Shown here: positions 44,583-53,527 of the stretch, in pieces | Numbering within the stretch: position 1 is the stretch's first letter | Layout: each line of letters opens with the position of its first letter | Assembly: GCA_023255415.1 (NCBI GenBank) | Contig: JALRIN010000005.1 | Span: 1-64,000 of the forward strand | DNA from: Cypionkella sp. | GTDB lineage: Bacteria; Pseudomonadota; Alphaproteobacteria; Rhodobacterales; Rhodobacteraceae | DNA: 64,000 bases | Reading direction: 5' to 3' | The notes under the pieces: generated by a model | What the model saw: the letters and a program-made list of their open reading frames with translations, nothing else | Told to the model about the DNA's origin: nothing | Databases searched by the model: none | Program-made: the position numbers and the translations under genes

Positions 44583-44608
44583 GCCACGGCAGAAATCTCT
44601 GCCGGGGC
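44583..44608 (-). terminator. Stem-loop downstream of amtB
   Basis: CGGCAGA (44587-44593) and TCTGCCG (44598-44604) form a perfect stem with loop AATC, extended by CGCC/GGCG across one mismatch. It lies 23 bases past the amtB stop on the minus strand; only a short T run follows. Confidence 0.5.
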
Positions 44609-44630
44609 GTCTATTTTTAAAGCGCAGCGC

Positions 44631-45965
44631 TTAGCCGTGATAGGCCTGTTCGCCATGCGAGGTCAGGTCAAGGCCTTGACGTTCGATATCTGCCTCTACC
44701 CGCAGACCAACGGTCATGTCAGCGATCTTATAGGCGATGAAGGCCACGACAGCAGACCAGATAATGGTGATCGCAACAGCTTCGGTTTGGATCCAGACTT
44801 GCGACCCGATCGAATAGTCGTCACCGTTCACGCCACCCAAGGACCCTGCCGAGAACACACCGGTCAGGATTGCGCCGACGATGCCGCCGATGCCGTGCAC
44901 GCCAAAGACGTCAAGGCTGTCGTCATAGCCAAGCTTGTTCTTCACCACGGTGACAAAGAAGTAGCAGGCAAATACCGCCAGCAAACCCAGAGCAATCGCA
45001 CCCATTGGGCCGACGGTGCCGCAAGCAGGGGTAATAGCGACAAGGCCAGCTACCATACCCGAAGCCGCGCCAAGCATCGAGGCTTTGCCGCGCTGCAGGC
45101 CTTCCAGGGCCGACCAGGTCAGCGTCGCCGCTGCCGTTGCGATAAAGGTGTTGATCATCGCCAAGGTTGCGCCGCCGTTCGACTCGAGGTTCGAGCCGGC
45201 GTTGAAGCCAAACCAGCCAACCCAAAGCATCGAAGCGCCGATCATGGTCATCACCATCGAATGCGGTGCCATGTTTTCTTTACCAAGACCAATGCGCTTG
45301 CCGATCAGGATGCAGCCAACCAAAGCCGCAACCCCTGCGTTGATGTGCACCACTGTGCCGCCTGCAAAGTCGATTGCGCCAAGGTTAAAGATGTAACCTG
45401 CAGCGTCCCAAACCATATGGGCGATCGGGAAATAGGCAAAAGTCACCCAGATAAAGGTGAAGATCAGCACGGCAGAGAATTTCACACGCTCGGCAAAGGC
45501 GCCGATGATAAGTGCAGGCGTGATTGCTGCAAAAGTCATCTGAAAGGCGATGAACACGAACTCGGGGATCACCACGCCATCGGTGAAGGTCGCGGCCATG
45601 CTGTCGGTGGTTACACCTGCCAGAAACAGCTTACCAAACCCGCCCCAGAACGGCGAAGTGCCGCCGCCAAAGCTGACCGAATAGCCGAAGACGACCCACA
45701 TAATCATAACCATGCAAGCGATCATCGTCGTCTGCATCAAAACCGACAGCATGTTCTTGCTGCGCACAAGACCGCCGTAGAACAGCGCCAGGCCCGGCAG
45801 GATCATGAACAGAACCAAAACGGTCGAGGTCATCATCCAAGACACATCGCCCTTGTCCATCACGGGGGCTGCCGCCTCTGCGGCCGGGGCCGCCGCTTCT
45901 TGCGCGAGGGCTGGCAAGGCTGCCAGCATCGCCGCTATGCTAAGTCCAAACTTCTTCATCATCAT
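44631..45965 (-). CDS. amtB: Ammonium transporter AmtB
   Basis: A trimeric inner-membrane ammonium channel. The start at 45965 (three ATGs in a row) gives a signal-like N-terminus KKFGLSIAAMLAALPALAQE, a short Ala/Glu-rich linker, then eleven membrane segments. Family motifs include GLALFYGGLVRSKNMLSVL, HMVWDAAGYIF, GGTVVHINAGVAALVG and FGVHGIGGIVGAILTGVF (pore twin-histidine region). About 444 residues. It follows glnK by 10 bases; GlnK plugs AmtB when nitrogen is ample. Confidence 0.95.
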   Translation of the reverse strand: MMMKKFGLSIAAMLAALPALAQEAAAPAAEAAAPVMDKGDVSWMMTSTVLVLFMILPGLALFYGGLVRSKNMLSVLMQTTMIACMVMIMWVVFGYSVSFGGGTSPFWGGFGKLFLAGVTTDSMAATFTDGVVIPEFVFIAFQMTFAAITPALIIGAFAERVKFSAVLIFTFIWVTFAYFPIAHMVWDAAGYIFNLGAIDFAGGTVVHINAGVAALVGCILIGKRIGLGKENMAPHSMVMTMIGASMLWVGWFGFNAGSNLESNGGATLAMINTFIATAAATLTWSALEGLQRGKASMLGAASGMVAGLVAITPACGTVGPMGAIALGLLAVFACYFFVTVVKNKLGYDDSLDVFGVHGIGGIVGAILTGVFSAGSLGGVNGDDYSIGSQVWIQTEAVAITIIWSAVVAFIAYKIADMTVGLRVEADIERQGLDLTSHGEQAYHG

Positions 45966-45975
45966 CTGTCCCCTC

Positions 45976-46314
45976 TCACAGCGCGTCGTCATCGACGTCG
46001 CCGGTGCGCACGCGCAATGCGCTTGCCACATCCAACACGAAAATCTTGCCATCACCGATCTTGCCGGTCCGTGCGGTCTTGGTGATTGTTTCAACCACGG
46101 TATCGGCCAGGCTATCTGCCACGACGATTTCGAGCCGCATTTTCGGCACAAAGTTCACCGCGTATTCCGCGCCACGATAGATTTCAGTATGGCCCGACTG
46201 CATGCCGAAGCCTTTGATTTCTGTGACCATCATCCCACGCACGCCGATTTCGGTCAGCGCTTCGCGGACCTCGTCGAGCTTGTAGGGCTTAATGGCGGCT
46301 ATAATCATTTTCAC
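45976..46314 (-). CDS. glnK: Nitrogen regulatory PII protein GlnK
   Basis: A PII signal protein of 112 residues that senses ATP/ADP and 2-oxoglutarate and controls AmtB, GS adenylylation and NtrB. The start is a GTG at 46314: GAAGGGG lies 7 bases before it, and counting from it places the uridylylated tyrosine at Tyr51 in the T-loop (EIYRGAEYAVNF), as in all PII proteins. An ATG two codons later is poorly spaced. Signature segments are FKLDEVRE-like YKLDEVREALTEIGVRGM and TGKIGDGKIFV. Confidence 0.95.
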   Translation of the reverse strand: MKMIIAAIKPYKLDEVREALTEIGVRGMMVTEIKGFGMQSGHTEIYRGAEYAVNFVPKMRLEIVVADSLADTVVETITKTARTGKIGDGKIFVLDVASALRVRTGDVDDDAL

Positions 46315-46568
46315 GATGCACCCCTTCGTTTTTACCAAGGCCCGTGATCGGCCCTCGAAAGCAGAAGGCGGCTTTCGCAGCTGCAGCACAAGTTTTCGGC
46401 AGCTGCACAGCGCCTGATTCAAGGCATAAGATTATATTTTAGGCAAAATAGGGCGGAAACGCCCAATTTAAGGGCGGCGGCAATTCGCGAATCGACACTG
46501 GCACCGCTCCACAAATGATTGCAAAACGGTTAAGGTGGTAAAAACACAAAAACGGAAAGCAGTCGGGC
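46315..46568. promoter_or_regulatory. Divergent promoter region glnK / PBP1A
   Basis: 254 bases. Near glnK a perfect 7-bp stem (CGAAAGC ... GCTTTCG, about 46358-46380) and two GCTGCA/GCAGCTGCA words could be leader structure or binding sites for a nitrogen regulator. I could not place a sigma-54 promoter (GG-N10-GC type) with confidence. An AT-rich patch follows at about 46428-46450. Confidence 0.35.
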
Positions 46569-48749
46569 ATGGCGGGATCACGGACCAGGGGCGCGCCACT
46601 TGTGGCGGATCGGCGCTATGGCGCAGCCAAGCCGGATGCGGCACCGCCTGCGCCGCCTAAAAAGCCAAATCGCAGCCGAAAATCACGGCAAAAGCCGAAA
46701 CGTGGGATCTTTTCACGGCTGTTTGCTTGGATTGGGCGGCTGATCTGGGCGGTGGTTTGGCGGGTGTCTTTGGTGACAGGCCTGATCTTGGGCGGATTCG
46801 TGTTTTACTTTTATCAGCAATTGCCGCCGGTCTCGGCGCTGCTGGATGGGCGCGCCAAGGGTTCGGTGACGTTGCTGGACCGCAACGACACGGTCTTTGC
46901 CTGGCGGGGGGAAACCTTTGGCGGGCAAATCACCTCGGACACGGTTTCACCCTTTCTAAAGGACGCGGTGGTCGCGACCGAGGATAAGCGGTTTTATCAG
47001 CATTTTGGCGTCAGCCCGCGCGGCATTGCCTCGGCGATCAGCATTAACCTTGCGGCAGGGCGCGGGCCGCTAGAGGGCAACGGCGGCTCGACCATCACCC
47101 AGCAGGTGGCGAAATTGCTATGTCTAGGCAAGGTTTACGACCCCAAACAGTGGAAATCCGAGGCAGCCTATGAAGACGACTGCCGGTCTGGTGGGGTCAA
47201 GCGCAAGCTGAATGAAATTCCTTATGCTTTGGCGATGGAGGCGAAATATTCCAAGGCCGAGATCCTGACGATCTATTTCAACCGCGCCTATCTGGGCGCA
47301 GGCGCGCGCGGCTTTGAAGCGGCAGCGCAGCGCTATTTCGGAATTTCGGCCAATCAAGTTAACCCAGCACAGGCCGCGATGCTGGCGGGGCTGCTAAAAG
47401 CACCGTCGAAATATGCCCCCACCAATAACCTGCAGCGTGCGCAAGACCGGGCCAATGTGATTGTAGGCCTGATGCAGGATCAAGGCTATCTGACCAAAGC
47501 GCAGGCAGACGAGGCCCGCGCCCATCCCGCCCAGTTGTCAGAGGCCGCGCAGACCAAATCGGGCGGCTTTTTCGCCGATTGGGTGATGGAAAGCGCGCCG
47601 AATTTCTTGACCTCGACCACCACCGAAGACGTGATCATGCGGACAACGCTGGATCAGAATATGCAAAAGCAGGCCGAAGAGGGGCTGGCCTTTGTGTTCG
47701 ACAATAAGATCGCGGCGGGCTCCAAGGCGCAGGCCGCCATTGTGGTGATGAGCGCAAATGGCGCCGTGCGCGCCATGGTTGGCGGGCGCAAGATTGCGGC
47801 AGCGGGCAGTTTCAACCGGGCAACCCAAGCGCTGCGGCAGACGGGGTCTTCGTTCAAACCCTTTGTCTATGCGGCGGCGATGGATTTGGGCTGGTCGCCA
47901 TCTGATTTTGTCGAAGACACGCCTTTGACGATCAATATTCCAGGCTCTGGCCCCTGGAGCCCCGACAATTACGATCATAAATTCAAAGGGCTGATCACGC
48001 TGACCCAAGCTTTACAAGAAAGCCGCAACGTGCCTGCGGTGCGGGTAGCCGAAGCGGTGGGCCGCGATGCTGTGCGCAGTGTGGCGCTGGGCTTTGGCAT
48101 TGAAAGCAGCCTTGCCGCTGGCCCCGCGCTGGCACTCGGCGCCTCGGAATCAACGCTGATCGAGATGACAGGCGCCTATGCCGGCATCCTGAACGGCGGC
48201 TCTTCGGTCACGCCCTATGGCTTGGAAGAGTTAAAGTTGAAGGGTGAAACAGACTCGCTGATGGGCGCAGGCGGCGGCATTGGCGAGCGGGTGATCTCGC
48301 AGCAGGCCGCAGGGCTGTTGACCTATATGATGTCGCGCGTGGTGGCCGAGGGCACCGGCGCGCGCGCAAAGCTTGCGGATCGGCCGGCGGCGGGGAAGAC
48401 CGGCACCACCTCTTCGGCGCGGGATGCGTGGTTTATCGGCTTTACCGGCGATTATGTCTGCGGCGTCTGGATCGGCAATGATGACAACTCGCCACTGAAA
48501 AACGTCACTGGCGGCACGCTGCCTGCCGAAATTTGGCACGAGGTGATGACCCGGATCGAAGAAGGTGCGCCAATCACTGAACTGCCGATGATTTTGCCCG
48601 ACACGCGGGTTGCGCCGCAAAACCTTGGCACGGCCTCCGCAAATGGCCAGTCAGTGGATCAGACCGGCACAGCTTCGCAGCCGCTGCTGAACCCGTCTGA
48701 CAACCAAGTCGAGGCTTTGCTGCGCGAAATTTTCCGCAAAAAACAATAA
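46569..48749 (+). CDS. Class A penicillin-binding protein (PBP1A/1C-like)
   Basis: A bifunctional peptidoglycan synthase of 726 residues. A proline- and lysine-rich cytoplasmic tail (1-50) precedes one membrane helix (about 58-80). The GT51 glycosyltransferase domain shows TEDKRFYQHFGVSPRG and GGSTITQQVAKLL; the transpeptidase domain shows SSFKP (active Ser), ESRNVPAV (SxN) and KTGTTSSARDAWFIG. It ends with a Gln/Asn-rich linker. An insertion with two cysteines (LLCLGKVYDPK to YEDDCRSGG) in the GT domain is a feature of some alphaproteobacterial versions. Confidence 0.93.
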   Translation: MAGSRTRGAPLVADRRYGAAKPDAAPPAPPKKPNRSRKSRQKPKRGIFSRLFAWIGRLIWAVVWRVSLVTGLILGGFVFYFYQQLPPVSALLDGRAKGSVTLLDRNDTVFAWRGETFGGQITSDTVSPFLKDAVVATEDKRFYQHFGVSPRGIASAISINLAAGRGPLEGNGGSTITQQVAKLLCLGKVYDPKQWKSEAAYEDDCRSGGVKRKLNEIPYALAMEAKYSKAEILTIYFNRAYLGAGARGFEAAAQRYFGISANQVNPAQAAMLAGLLKAPSKYAPTNNLQRAQDRANVIVGLMQDQGYLTKAQADEARAHPAQLSEAAQTKSGGFFADWVMESAPNFLTSTTTEDVIMRTTLDQNMQKQAEEGLAFVFDNKIAAGSKAQAAIVVMSANGAVRAMVGGRKIAAAGSFNRATQALRQTGSSFKPFVYAAAMDLGWSPSDFVEDTPLTINIPGSGPWSPDNYDHKFKGLITLTQALQESRNVPAVRVAEAVGRDAVRSVALGFGIESSLAAGPALALGASESTLIEMTGAYAGILNGGSSVTPYGLEELKLKGETDSLMGAGGGIGERVISQQAAGLLTYMMSRVVAEGTGARAKLADRPAAGKTGTTSSARDAWFIGFTGDYVCGVWIGNDDNSPLKNVTGGTLPAEIWHEVMTRIEEGAPITELPMILPDTRVAPQNLGTASANGQSVDQTGTASQPLLNPSDNQVEALLREIFRKKQ

Positions 48750-48791
48750 AGCGCCTTAAGGGGCGCCTTATGTCAGCATAGAATCAAGCAG

Positions 48792-49403
48792 TCAGGCCGT
48801 CTTTAGATCAATGATCAGCGCATCCAGATCGCCCTTGCGCTTATCAAGCATAGAGCCAATCTCGGCCCCTTCGGATGCAAGCATATTGACGCCTTCAATA
48901 ATGATATTGAAGAACAGGTTGCGCCCAGATTTATCCGAGACATGCCAGCGCAGATCAAACGGCGCTTGGCCGTTCAGCCTCGCCACCGAAACCACCTCGT
49001 AAAAGCTTTTCAGCGGGCGCGCATCGGTGACTTCGATCTTGCCACCAATAAATTCGCGGAAGCGCGAGCCATATTTTCGGCTGATATAGCCCTGAAATGC
49101 CTTGGTAAAGGCCGCCATCTGTGCCTTACTGGCGGTGCGCGCCGTTGGCCCCAAGGCCCGCTGCGCAATCGCAGTTACATCGGCATAGCGTGAAAAGATC
49201 CGCTCGAAATCAACATACATCGCGGTTTCGCTTTTGCCCGAAGCGATGGTTGCATTGATTTCACCGACAGCTTTATCAATCAGCGCACGCGCATCATCGA
49301 CGGTCAGCGCCAAAGCGGGCAAGGGCAAAGCCATCGCAACCGACCCAAGCGCGAAACCTGCCGCAAAACGGCGACGCGACATCATTGAATGGTTATTTTC
49401 CAT
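48792..49403 (-). CDS. mlaC: Phospholipid-binding protein MlaC, with twin-arginine signal
   Basis: A periplasmic lipid shuttle of the Mla pathway that keeps the outer membrane asymmetric. The 203-residue protein has a signal peptide with a twin-arginine motif (MSRRRFAAGFALG) and cleavage near ALA, then the MlaC/Ttg2D domain (FERIFSRYADVTAIAQRAL, KAFQGYISRKYGSRFREF). I chose 49403 since GAGG precedes it; it overlaps the mlaA end by 11 bases. A start at 49385 inside MMSRRR would also keep the signal. Confidence 0.9.
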   Translation of the reverse strand: MENNHSMMSRRRFAAGFALGSVAMALPLPALALTVDDARALIDKAVGEINATIASGKSETAMYVDFERIFSRYADVTAIAQRALGPTARTASKAQMAAFTKAFQGYISRKYGSRFREFIGGKIEVTDARPLKSFYEVVSVARLNGQAPFDLRWHVSDKSGRNLFFNIIIEGVNMLASEGAEIGSMLDKRKGDLDALIIDLKTA

Positions 49404-50166
49404 AGGGATCCTCGTAAGGGTCAATCGCAGCCGCGTCAGGAGCTTGCTGGCCCAATTCATAGCGACGATTTTGCAGATAAAGAAGACGCGACTGCACATA
49501 ACTGTCTGCACTTCCGTAAAGAATAGAGTCGATCGTTTCGCCATGACGCGCCCGTGCGGCCACCACATCACCGACGCGGGCTGTGGAAACAGCGTAGGAT
49601 TCCGGCGCTTTAATCAGCGGCGAAAGCGGGTTCAAGGCAAAATCAACAACTTTGCCCGCCGCATCGCGCGCAGTTGATGGGCCAAAAACTGGCAGTTCCA
49701 TATAATGGCCCTCGCCGACGCCCCAGACATAAAGTGTCTCGCCAAAATCGGTTGGCTTGGCAGGAACACCAGCCGCCGTAGCCGGATCGAAAATACCACC
49801 CAGCCCAACGGTGCTGTTCACAAAAAACCGCAGACTGTTGTGCACGGCCTTGCCGATGCGCAGTTGCAAAATATCGTTCACTACATCGCGCGGCGTATCA
49901 AGGTTATCGACGAAGTTGTTCAGCCCCGTCGCCACTGGCCCGCGCCCCGTGCCGCCAATCGATGCCGAAACCGGCTTTAGCACCTTGCGATCCAGGCCAA
50001 TGTTAAAGGCGTGCATCGCACGGTTCTCTTTTTCAAACGGGTCGTTTGGCTGCGCTGAAGCGATTGGCCGTGCACAGCCTGCCACAAGCAACAGACCCGA
50101 AAGCGCAAAGGCCTTCAGCGCAAGTGTGGCGGTTTTTGCAAATGCGTCGGGGGTCAAATCAGTCAT
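49393..50166 (-). CDS. mlaA: Outer-membrane lipoprotein MlaA (VacJ)
   Basis: The outer-membrane component of the Mla system, passing mislocalised phospholipid to MlaC. A lipoprotein signal (ALSGLLLVAGC, lipobox cysteine about 31) precedes the VacJ domain: DPFEKENRAMHAFNIGLDRK, NNFVDNLDTPRDVVNDILQL, VGLGGIFDPA and DFGETLYVWGVGEGHYMELP. 257 residues. Directly upstream of mlaC; the mlaFED transporter genes are not in the window. Confidence 0.94.
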   Translation of the reverse strand: MTDLTPDAFAKTATLALKAFALSGLLLVAGCARPIASAQPNDPFEKENRAMHAFNIGLDRKVLKPVSASIGGTGRGPVATGLNNFVDNLDTPRDVVNDILQLRIGKAVHNSLRFFVNSTVGLGGIFDPATAAGVPAKPTDFGETLYVWGVGEGHYMELPVFGPSTARDAAGKVVDFALNPLSPLIKAPESYAVSTARVGDVVAARARHGETIDSILYGSADSYVQSRLLYLQNRRYELGQQAPDAAAIDPYEDPYGK

Positions 50167-50189
50167 GCAGCACGTCCCAAATCGTTTTA

Positions 50190-50221
50190 TGGCCTAGAAA
50201 CACCTTCCGCCTCTTAGGCCA
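50190..50221. repeat. Inverted repeat upstream of mlaA
   Basis: TGGCCTA (50190-50196) and TAGGCCA (50215-50221) are perfect inverted 7-mers 18 bases apart, 24 bases before the mlaA start. It could be an operator. The rest of the 217-base gap to the next gene shows nothing I can identify. Confidence 0.35.
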
Positions 50222-50383
50222 AGCGTTCAGCAGAGTCGAACCACAAGACAACGTCCCGGGCGATTTATGAGCAATTTTGGGCAGATTCTGCCGACAAAAC
50301 ACGCCCCATGAGTGAGAGTTAGGCAATTACCGCACCCCCGTTAACAGGGACTTAGGATTTTTAGCCTCAAATGAAAGGGGTGA

Positions 50384-52144
50384 GTGCGATTTGTAGGCCT
50401 ACCTGTGATGCCAAAGTCCGACAGTTTTCCCGGTGCGACTCTGCTGCGCAAGGCGCGGGCGGGGCAGCACCGCCTGCTTTGGGCGGTGGCGGTGTTTTCT
50501 GTTTTCGCCAATCTGCTGCAGCTGACTGGCGCGCTTTATATGTTGCAGGTCTATGATCGCGTTCTGGGCAGCCGGTCAGAGCCGACCTTGGTGGCGCTTT
50601 CGGGCATAGCTGGGTTTTTCTTCATCGTTTTGGCGGTTTTGGACCATACCCGTGCCCGGATCATGGCGCGGATCGGCGCGCGGCTGCAAGACAGGTTGGA
50701 CCGGCAGGTCTTTGTCACCGCCCTGCGCAGCCTGACGCTTTGGCCAAATGACATCGCCGCCCAAGCGGCCCAGCGCGATCTAGCGGCGGTTCAGCGGCTC
50801 TGGGCCTCGCCAGTGCTGCTGGCGTTGTTTGATATTCCGTGGATCCCGCTGTTTTTTCTGCTGATTTTCGCCTTTCATCCGCTGCTTGGACTTTTGGCAC
50901 TAGTAGGTGGGGCCACGCTGATTCTGCTGACCTATTTAAACCAAAGACTTTCAAAACAGCCACTTGCCCAGACCAATGCGCAGGCGGTTTTGGCTGACCG
51001 GATGTCCGACCAGATCAAGGCAGATGCGGAAACCGTTCAGGCTCTTGGCATGACACAAGCCAGCTTTGATCGCTGGCAAAAGCTGCGACAGGCGGCGCTT
51101 GCAACATCGGTCGCGGTCGGTGATCAGATTGGGCTGTTTGGCACGCTATCGCGCAGTTTCAGGATGTTTTTGCAATCGGCCATGCTTGGGCTAGGGGCTT
51201 GGCTGGTGCTGAAAGACCAGCTTTCAGCGGGGGCGATGATTGCAGGATCAATTTTGCTTGGTCGCGCTCTGGCCCCGATTGAGCAGGCCATCGCACAATG
51301 GGCAACGGTTTCGCGCGCGCAGGAAGGCTGGACGCGCTTGTCGCTGCTGCTCTCGCGCTTGCCCGAGGCGGCTGCGCGCACGGCGCTTCCCGTTCCAAAG
51401 GCGCAGCTTGAGGTGCAAAATCTGACGGTTGCTGCCCCAGCGGGCAGGCAGCCTGCGCTGCGCGGGGTCAGCTTTCAGCTGCAATCGGGCCAAGCGCTGG
51501 GGGTCATTGGCGCCTCGGGTGCGGGCAAATCCAGCCTTGCCCGCGCGATCATCGGCGCGTGGCAGCCTGCGGTGGGGCAGATCCGTTTGGGTGGCGCGCG
51601 ATTGGAACATTATGACCCAGAGGTTTTGGGCCGCTATATCGGGTATCTGCCGCAACGCATCAGCCTGTTCGACGGCACAATTGCCGAAAATATCGCAAGG
51701 CTGCAGGTGGGCGCCACCGACGCCAAGGTAATCGCCGCCGCCCAAAAAGCCGCCGCTCATGAGATGATTCTTGCGCTGCCAGAAGGCTATGACACCAAGC
51801 TGTCGCAGACCGATTGCCGGCTGTCGGGCGGGCAAATTCAACGCATTGCGCTTGCGCGCGCGCTTTATGGCGATCCCGTTCTCTTGGTGCTGGACGAGCC
51901 GAATTCCAACCTCGACAACGACGGCACCCTTGCCCTGAACCTTGCGATCAAGACGACAAAAGCGGCTGGTGGCGTGGTGATCATCATGGCGCATCGCCCC
52001 GCCGCAATCCAAGAATGTGATGCGCTTTTGATGCTGGAAGACGGGCTGTGCCGCGCCTTTGGTCCGCGCGATGCGGTGCTGCGACGGCTGGTGAAAAACC
52101 AAACCCAGATCGTCGCTGCGATGGATTTGGGCGGTGCGGCATGA
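50384..52144 (+). CDS. Type I secretion ABC transporter (PrtD/HlyB family)
   Basis: A half-transporter with an N-terminal membrane domain (about six helices, residues 30-300) and C-terminal ATPase: Walker A GASGAGKSSLARA, signature CRLSGGQIQR, Walker B LLVLDEPNSNLDN. There is no N-terminal C39 peptidase domain, so it belongs with the protein exporters PrtD/RsaD. I chose the GTG at 50384, with AAAGGGG at good distance; an ATG at 50408 is the alternative. It is coupled by ATGA to an HlyD gene. No RTX substrate or TolC gene is visible. Confidence 0.9.
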   Translation: MRFVGLPVMPKSDSFPGATLLRKARAGQHRLLWAVAVFSVFANLLQLTGALYMLQVYDRVLGSRSEPTLVALSGIAGFFFIVLAVLDHTRARIMARIGARLQDRLDRQVFVTALRSLTLWPNDIAAQAAQRDLAAVQRLWASPVLLALFDIPWIPLFFLLIFAFHPLLGLLALVGGATLILLTYLNQRLSKQPLAQTNAQAVLADRMSDQIKADAETVQALGMTQASFDRWQKLRQAALATSVAVGDQIGLFGTLSRSFRMFLQSAMLGLGAWLVLKDQLSAGAMIAGSILLGRALAPIEQAIAQWATVSRAQEGWTRLSLLLSRLPEAAARTALPVPKAQLEVQNLTVAAPAGRQPALRGVSFQLQSGQALGVIGASGAGKSSLARAIIGAWQPAVGQIRLGGARLEHYDPEVLGRYIGYLPQRISLFDGTIAENIARLQVGATDAKVIAAAQKAAAHEMILALPEGYDTKLSQTDCRLSGGQIQRIALARALYGDPVLLVLDEPNSNLDNDGTLALNLAIKTTKAAGGVVIIMAHRPAAIQECDALLMLEDGLCRAFGPRDAVLRRLVKNQTQIVAAMDLGGAA

Positions 52145-53448
52145 CCGAAAGCCTCAGCCCTGCTTTGTCGGCGCGTGGATTGGTGATGCTGGGGTTTGTC
52201 AGCCTTGCAGCCCTGATCGGTGGCTTTGGCGGCTGGGCGTATTTTGCGAGAATAGACAGCGCAATAATCGCCATGGGGCAGGTCGAGGTCGATCAGAACA
52301 AGCAGATCGTACAGCATCCAGACGGCGGCGTGGTTGCCGAAATCGCGGTAAAAGAGGCGCAAAAGGTGCGGGCAGGCGATCTGTTGCTGCGGCTGGACGG
52401 CACGCTTTTGCGTTCAGAATTAGATCTGGTCGAAGCGCAGCTATATCAGGACATCGCCCACAGCGACCGCCTGCGTTCCGAACTGACCGATAGGCCTAAG
52501 CCTGCCTTTTCCCCGATGTTACAGCAGCTTGCCGTGATACGACCTGATGTTGCCGCGCTGATAGCGCAGCAAAGCCAGCTTTTTGATCAGCGCCAAGCAA
52601 GCCTGCAGCGCCAAGCTGCGCAATTGGCGACCCGGCAGCTTCAGATCGCTCAACAGGCAAAGGCAATCACAGCGCAGATCACGGCGACGCAACGGCAGGT
52701 TTTCTATATAAATCATGATCTTAACACAAAGCTTGCGCTTCAAAACCAGGGTCTGATGCAATCTGCGCAGGTGCTTGATTTGCAACGCGAGGCGGCGCGG
52801 CTTCAGGGCGAATTGGGCGCTTTGGCGGCCGCCCGTGCCCAGGCCACAGAACGCGTAACCGAGGTGGAGCTTGAAGCCCTGCGCCTGAAAGACGCGCGTC
52901 AAAGCGCCAATAGCGCCGAATTGCAGGATCTTGGCCCAAGGCTGCTGACCCTTTGGGAACGCCAACGCAGGCTGACCACGCAGATCGCGCAATTAGAAAT
53001 CAGGGCGCCCGTGGCCGGCGTGGTTTTGGGGTTGCAGGTGACAGCCCGTCGCGCGGTGCTACGTCCAGCCGACCCTATTCTTTACATCGTGCCGCAGGAC
53101 CGGCCGCTGATCGTTTCGGTCAAACTGCCGCCGCTGCACCGCGACGAAACCTATGTTGGGCAGCGGGTGCGCCTGGCCTTTCCGGCGTTTTCCGCGCGCA
53201 ACACGCCGGCCATTTTCGGCCATCTGACCGGGCTTTCCGCCGATACGCTGCGCGATCCCCAAAGCCAAGCCGCCTATTACCGCGCCGATATTGCCATTAA
53301 CCCCGATGAGCTGACCAAACTGGCGACAACGCCCTTGCTGCCCGGCATGCCGGTCGAGGCATTCATGGAAACCGGCGCGCAGTCCCCCATGCACTATCTG
53401 CTCAAACCCTTCATCGACTATTTCGCGATGGCGATGCGGGAAAGCTAG
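52141..53448 (+). CDS. Type I secretion membrane-fusion protein (HlyD family)
   Basis: The periplasmic adaptor joining the ABC exporter to an outer-membrane TolC-type channel. The 435-residue protein has one N-terminal membrane helix (GLVMLGFVSLAALIGGFGGW), a lipoyl half-motif (VQHPDGGVVAEIAVKEAQKV), a long Gln/Ala-rich coiled coil (about 90-290) and the second lipoyl half and beta-barrel (IRAPVAGVVLGLQV, PLLPGMPVEAFMETG). Start at 52141 overlaps the ABC stop. Confidence 0.92.
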   Translation: MTESLSPALSARGLVMLGFVSLAALIGGFGGWAYFARIDSAIIAMGQVEVDQNKQIVQHPDGGVVAEIAVKEAQKVRAGDLLLRLDGTLLRSELDLVEAQLYQDIAHSDRLRSELTDRPKPAFSPMLQQLAVIRPDVAALIAQQSQLFDQRQASLQRQAAQLATRQLQIAQQAKAITAQITATQRQVFYINHDLNTKLALQNQGLMQSAQVLDLQREAARLQGELGALAAARAQATERVTEVELEALRLKDARQSANSAELQDLGPRLLTLWERQRRLTTQIAQLEIRAPVAGVVLGLQVTARRAVLRPADPILYIVPQDRPLIVSVKLPPLHRDETYVGQRVRLAFPAFSARNTPAIFGHLTGLSADTLRDPQSQAAYYRADIAINPDELTKLATTPLLPGMPVEAFMETGAQSPMHYLLKPFIDYFAMAMRES

Positions 53449-53527
53449 GCTTGTTGCTCCGACAGCCGGGCCTTGCCCCATCGCGCGCCGCAAGCTAGCC
53501 TGCGGCAAAATTGAACAGGAGACTGCC

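Noticed and set aside
45976..46422. Longer glnK reading frame starting at 46422
   Set aside because: It adds 36 unconserved residues; the GTG at 46314 has a well-placed GAAGGGG and gives the invariant Tyr51 numbering.
46315..46568. Sigma-54 promoter and NtrC sites upstream of glnK
   Set aside because: GCTGCA and GCAC words occur, but I found no GG-N10-GC promoter core with proper spacing. Rhodobacter can also use sigma-70 with NtrC.
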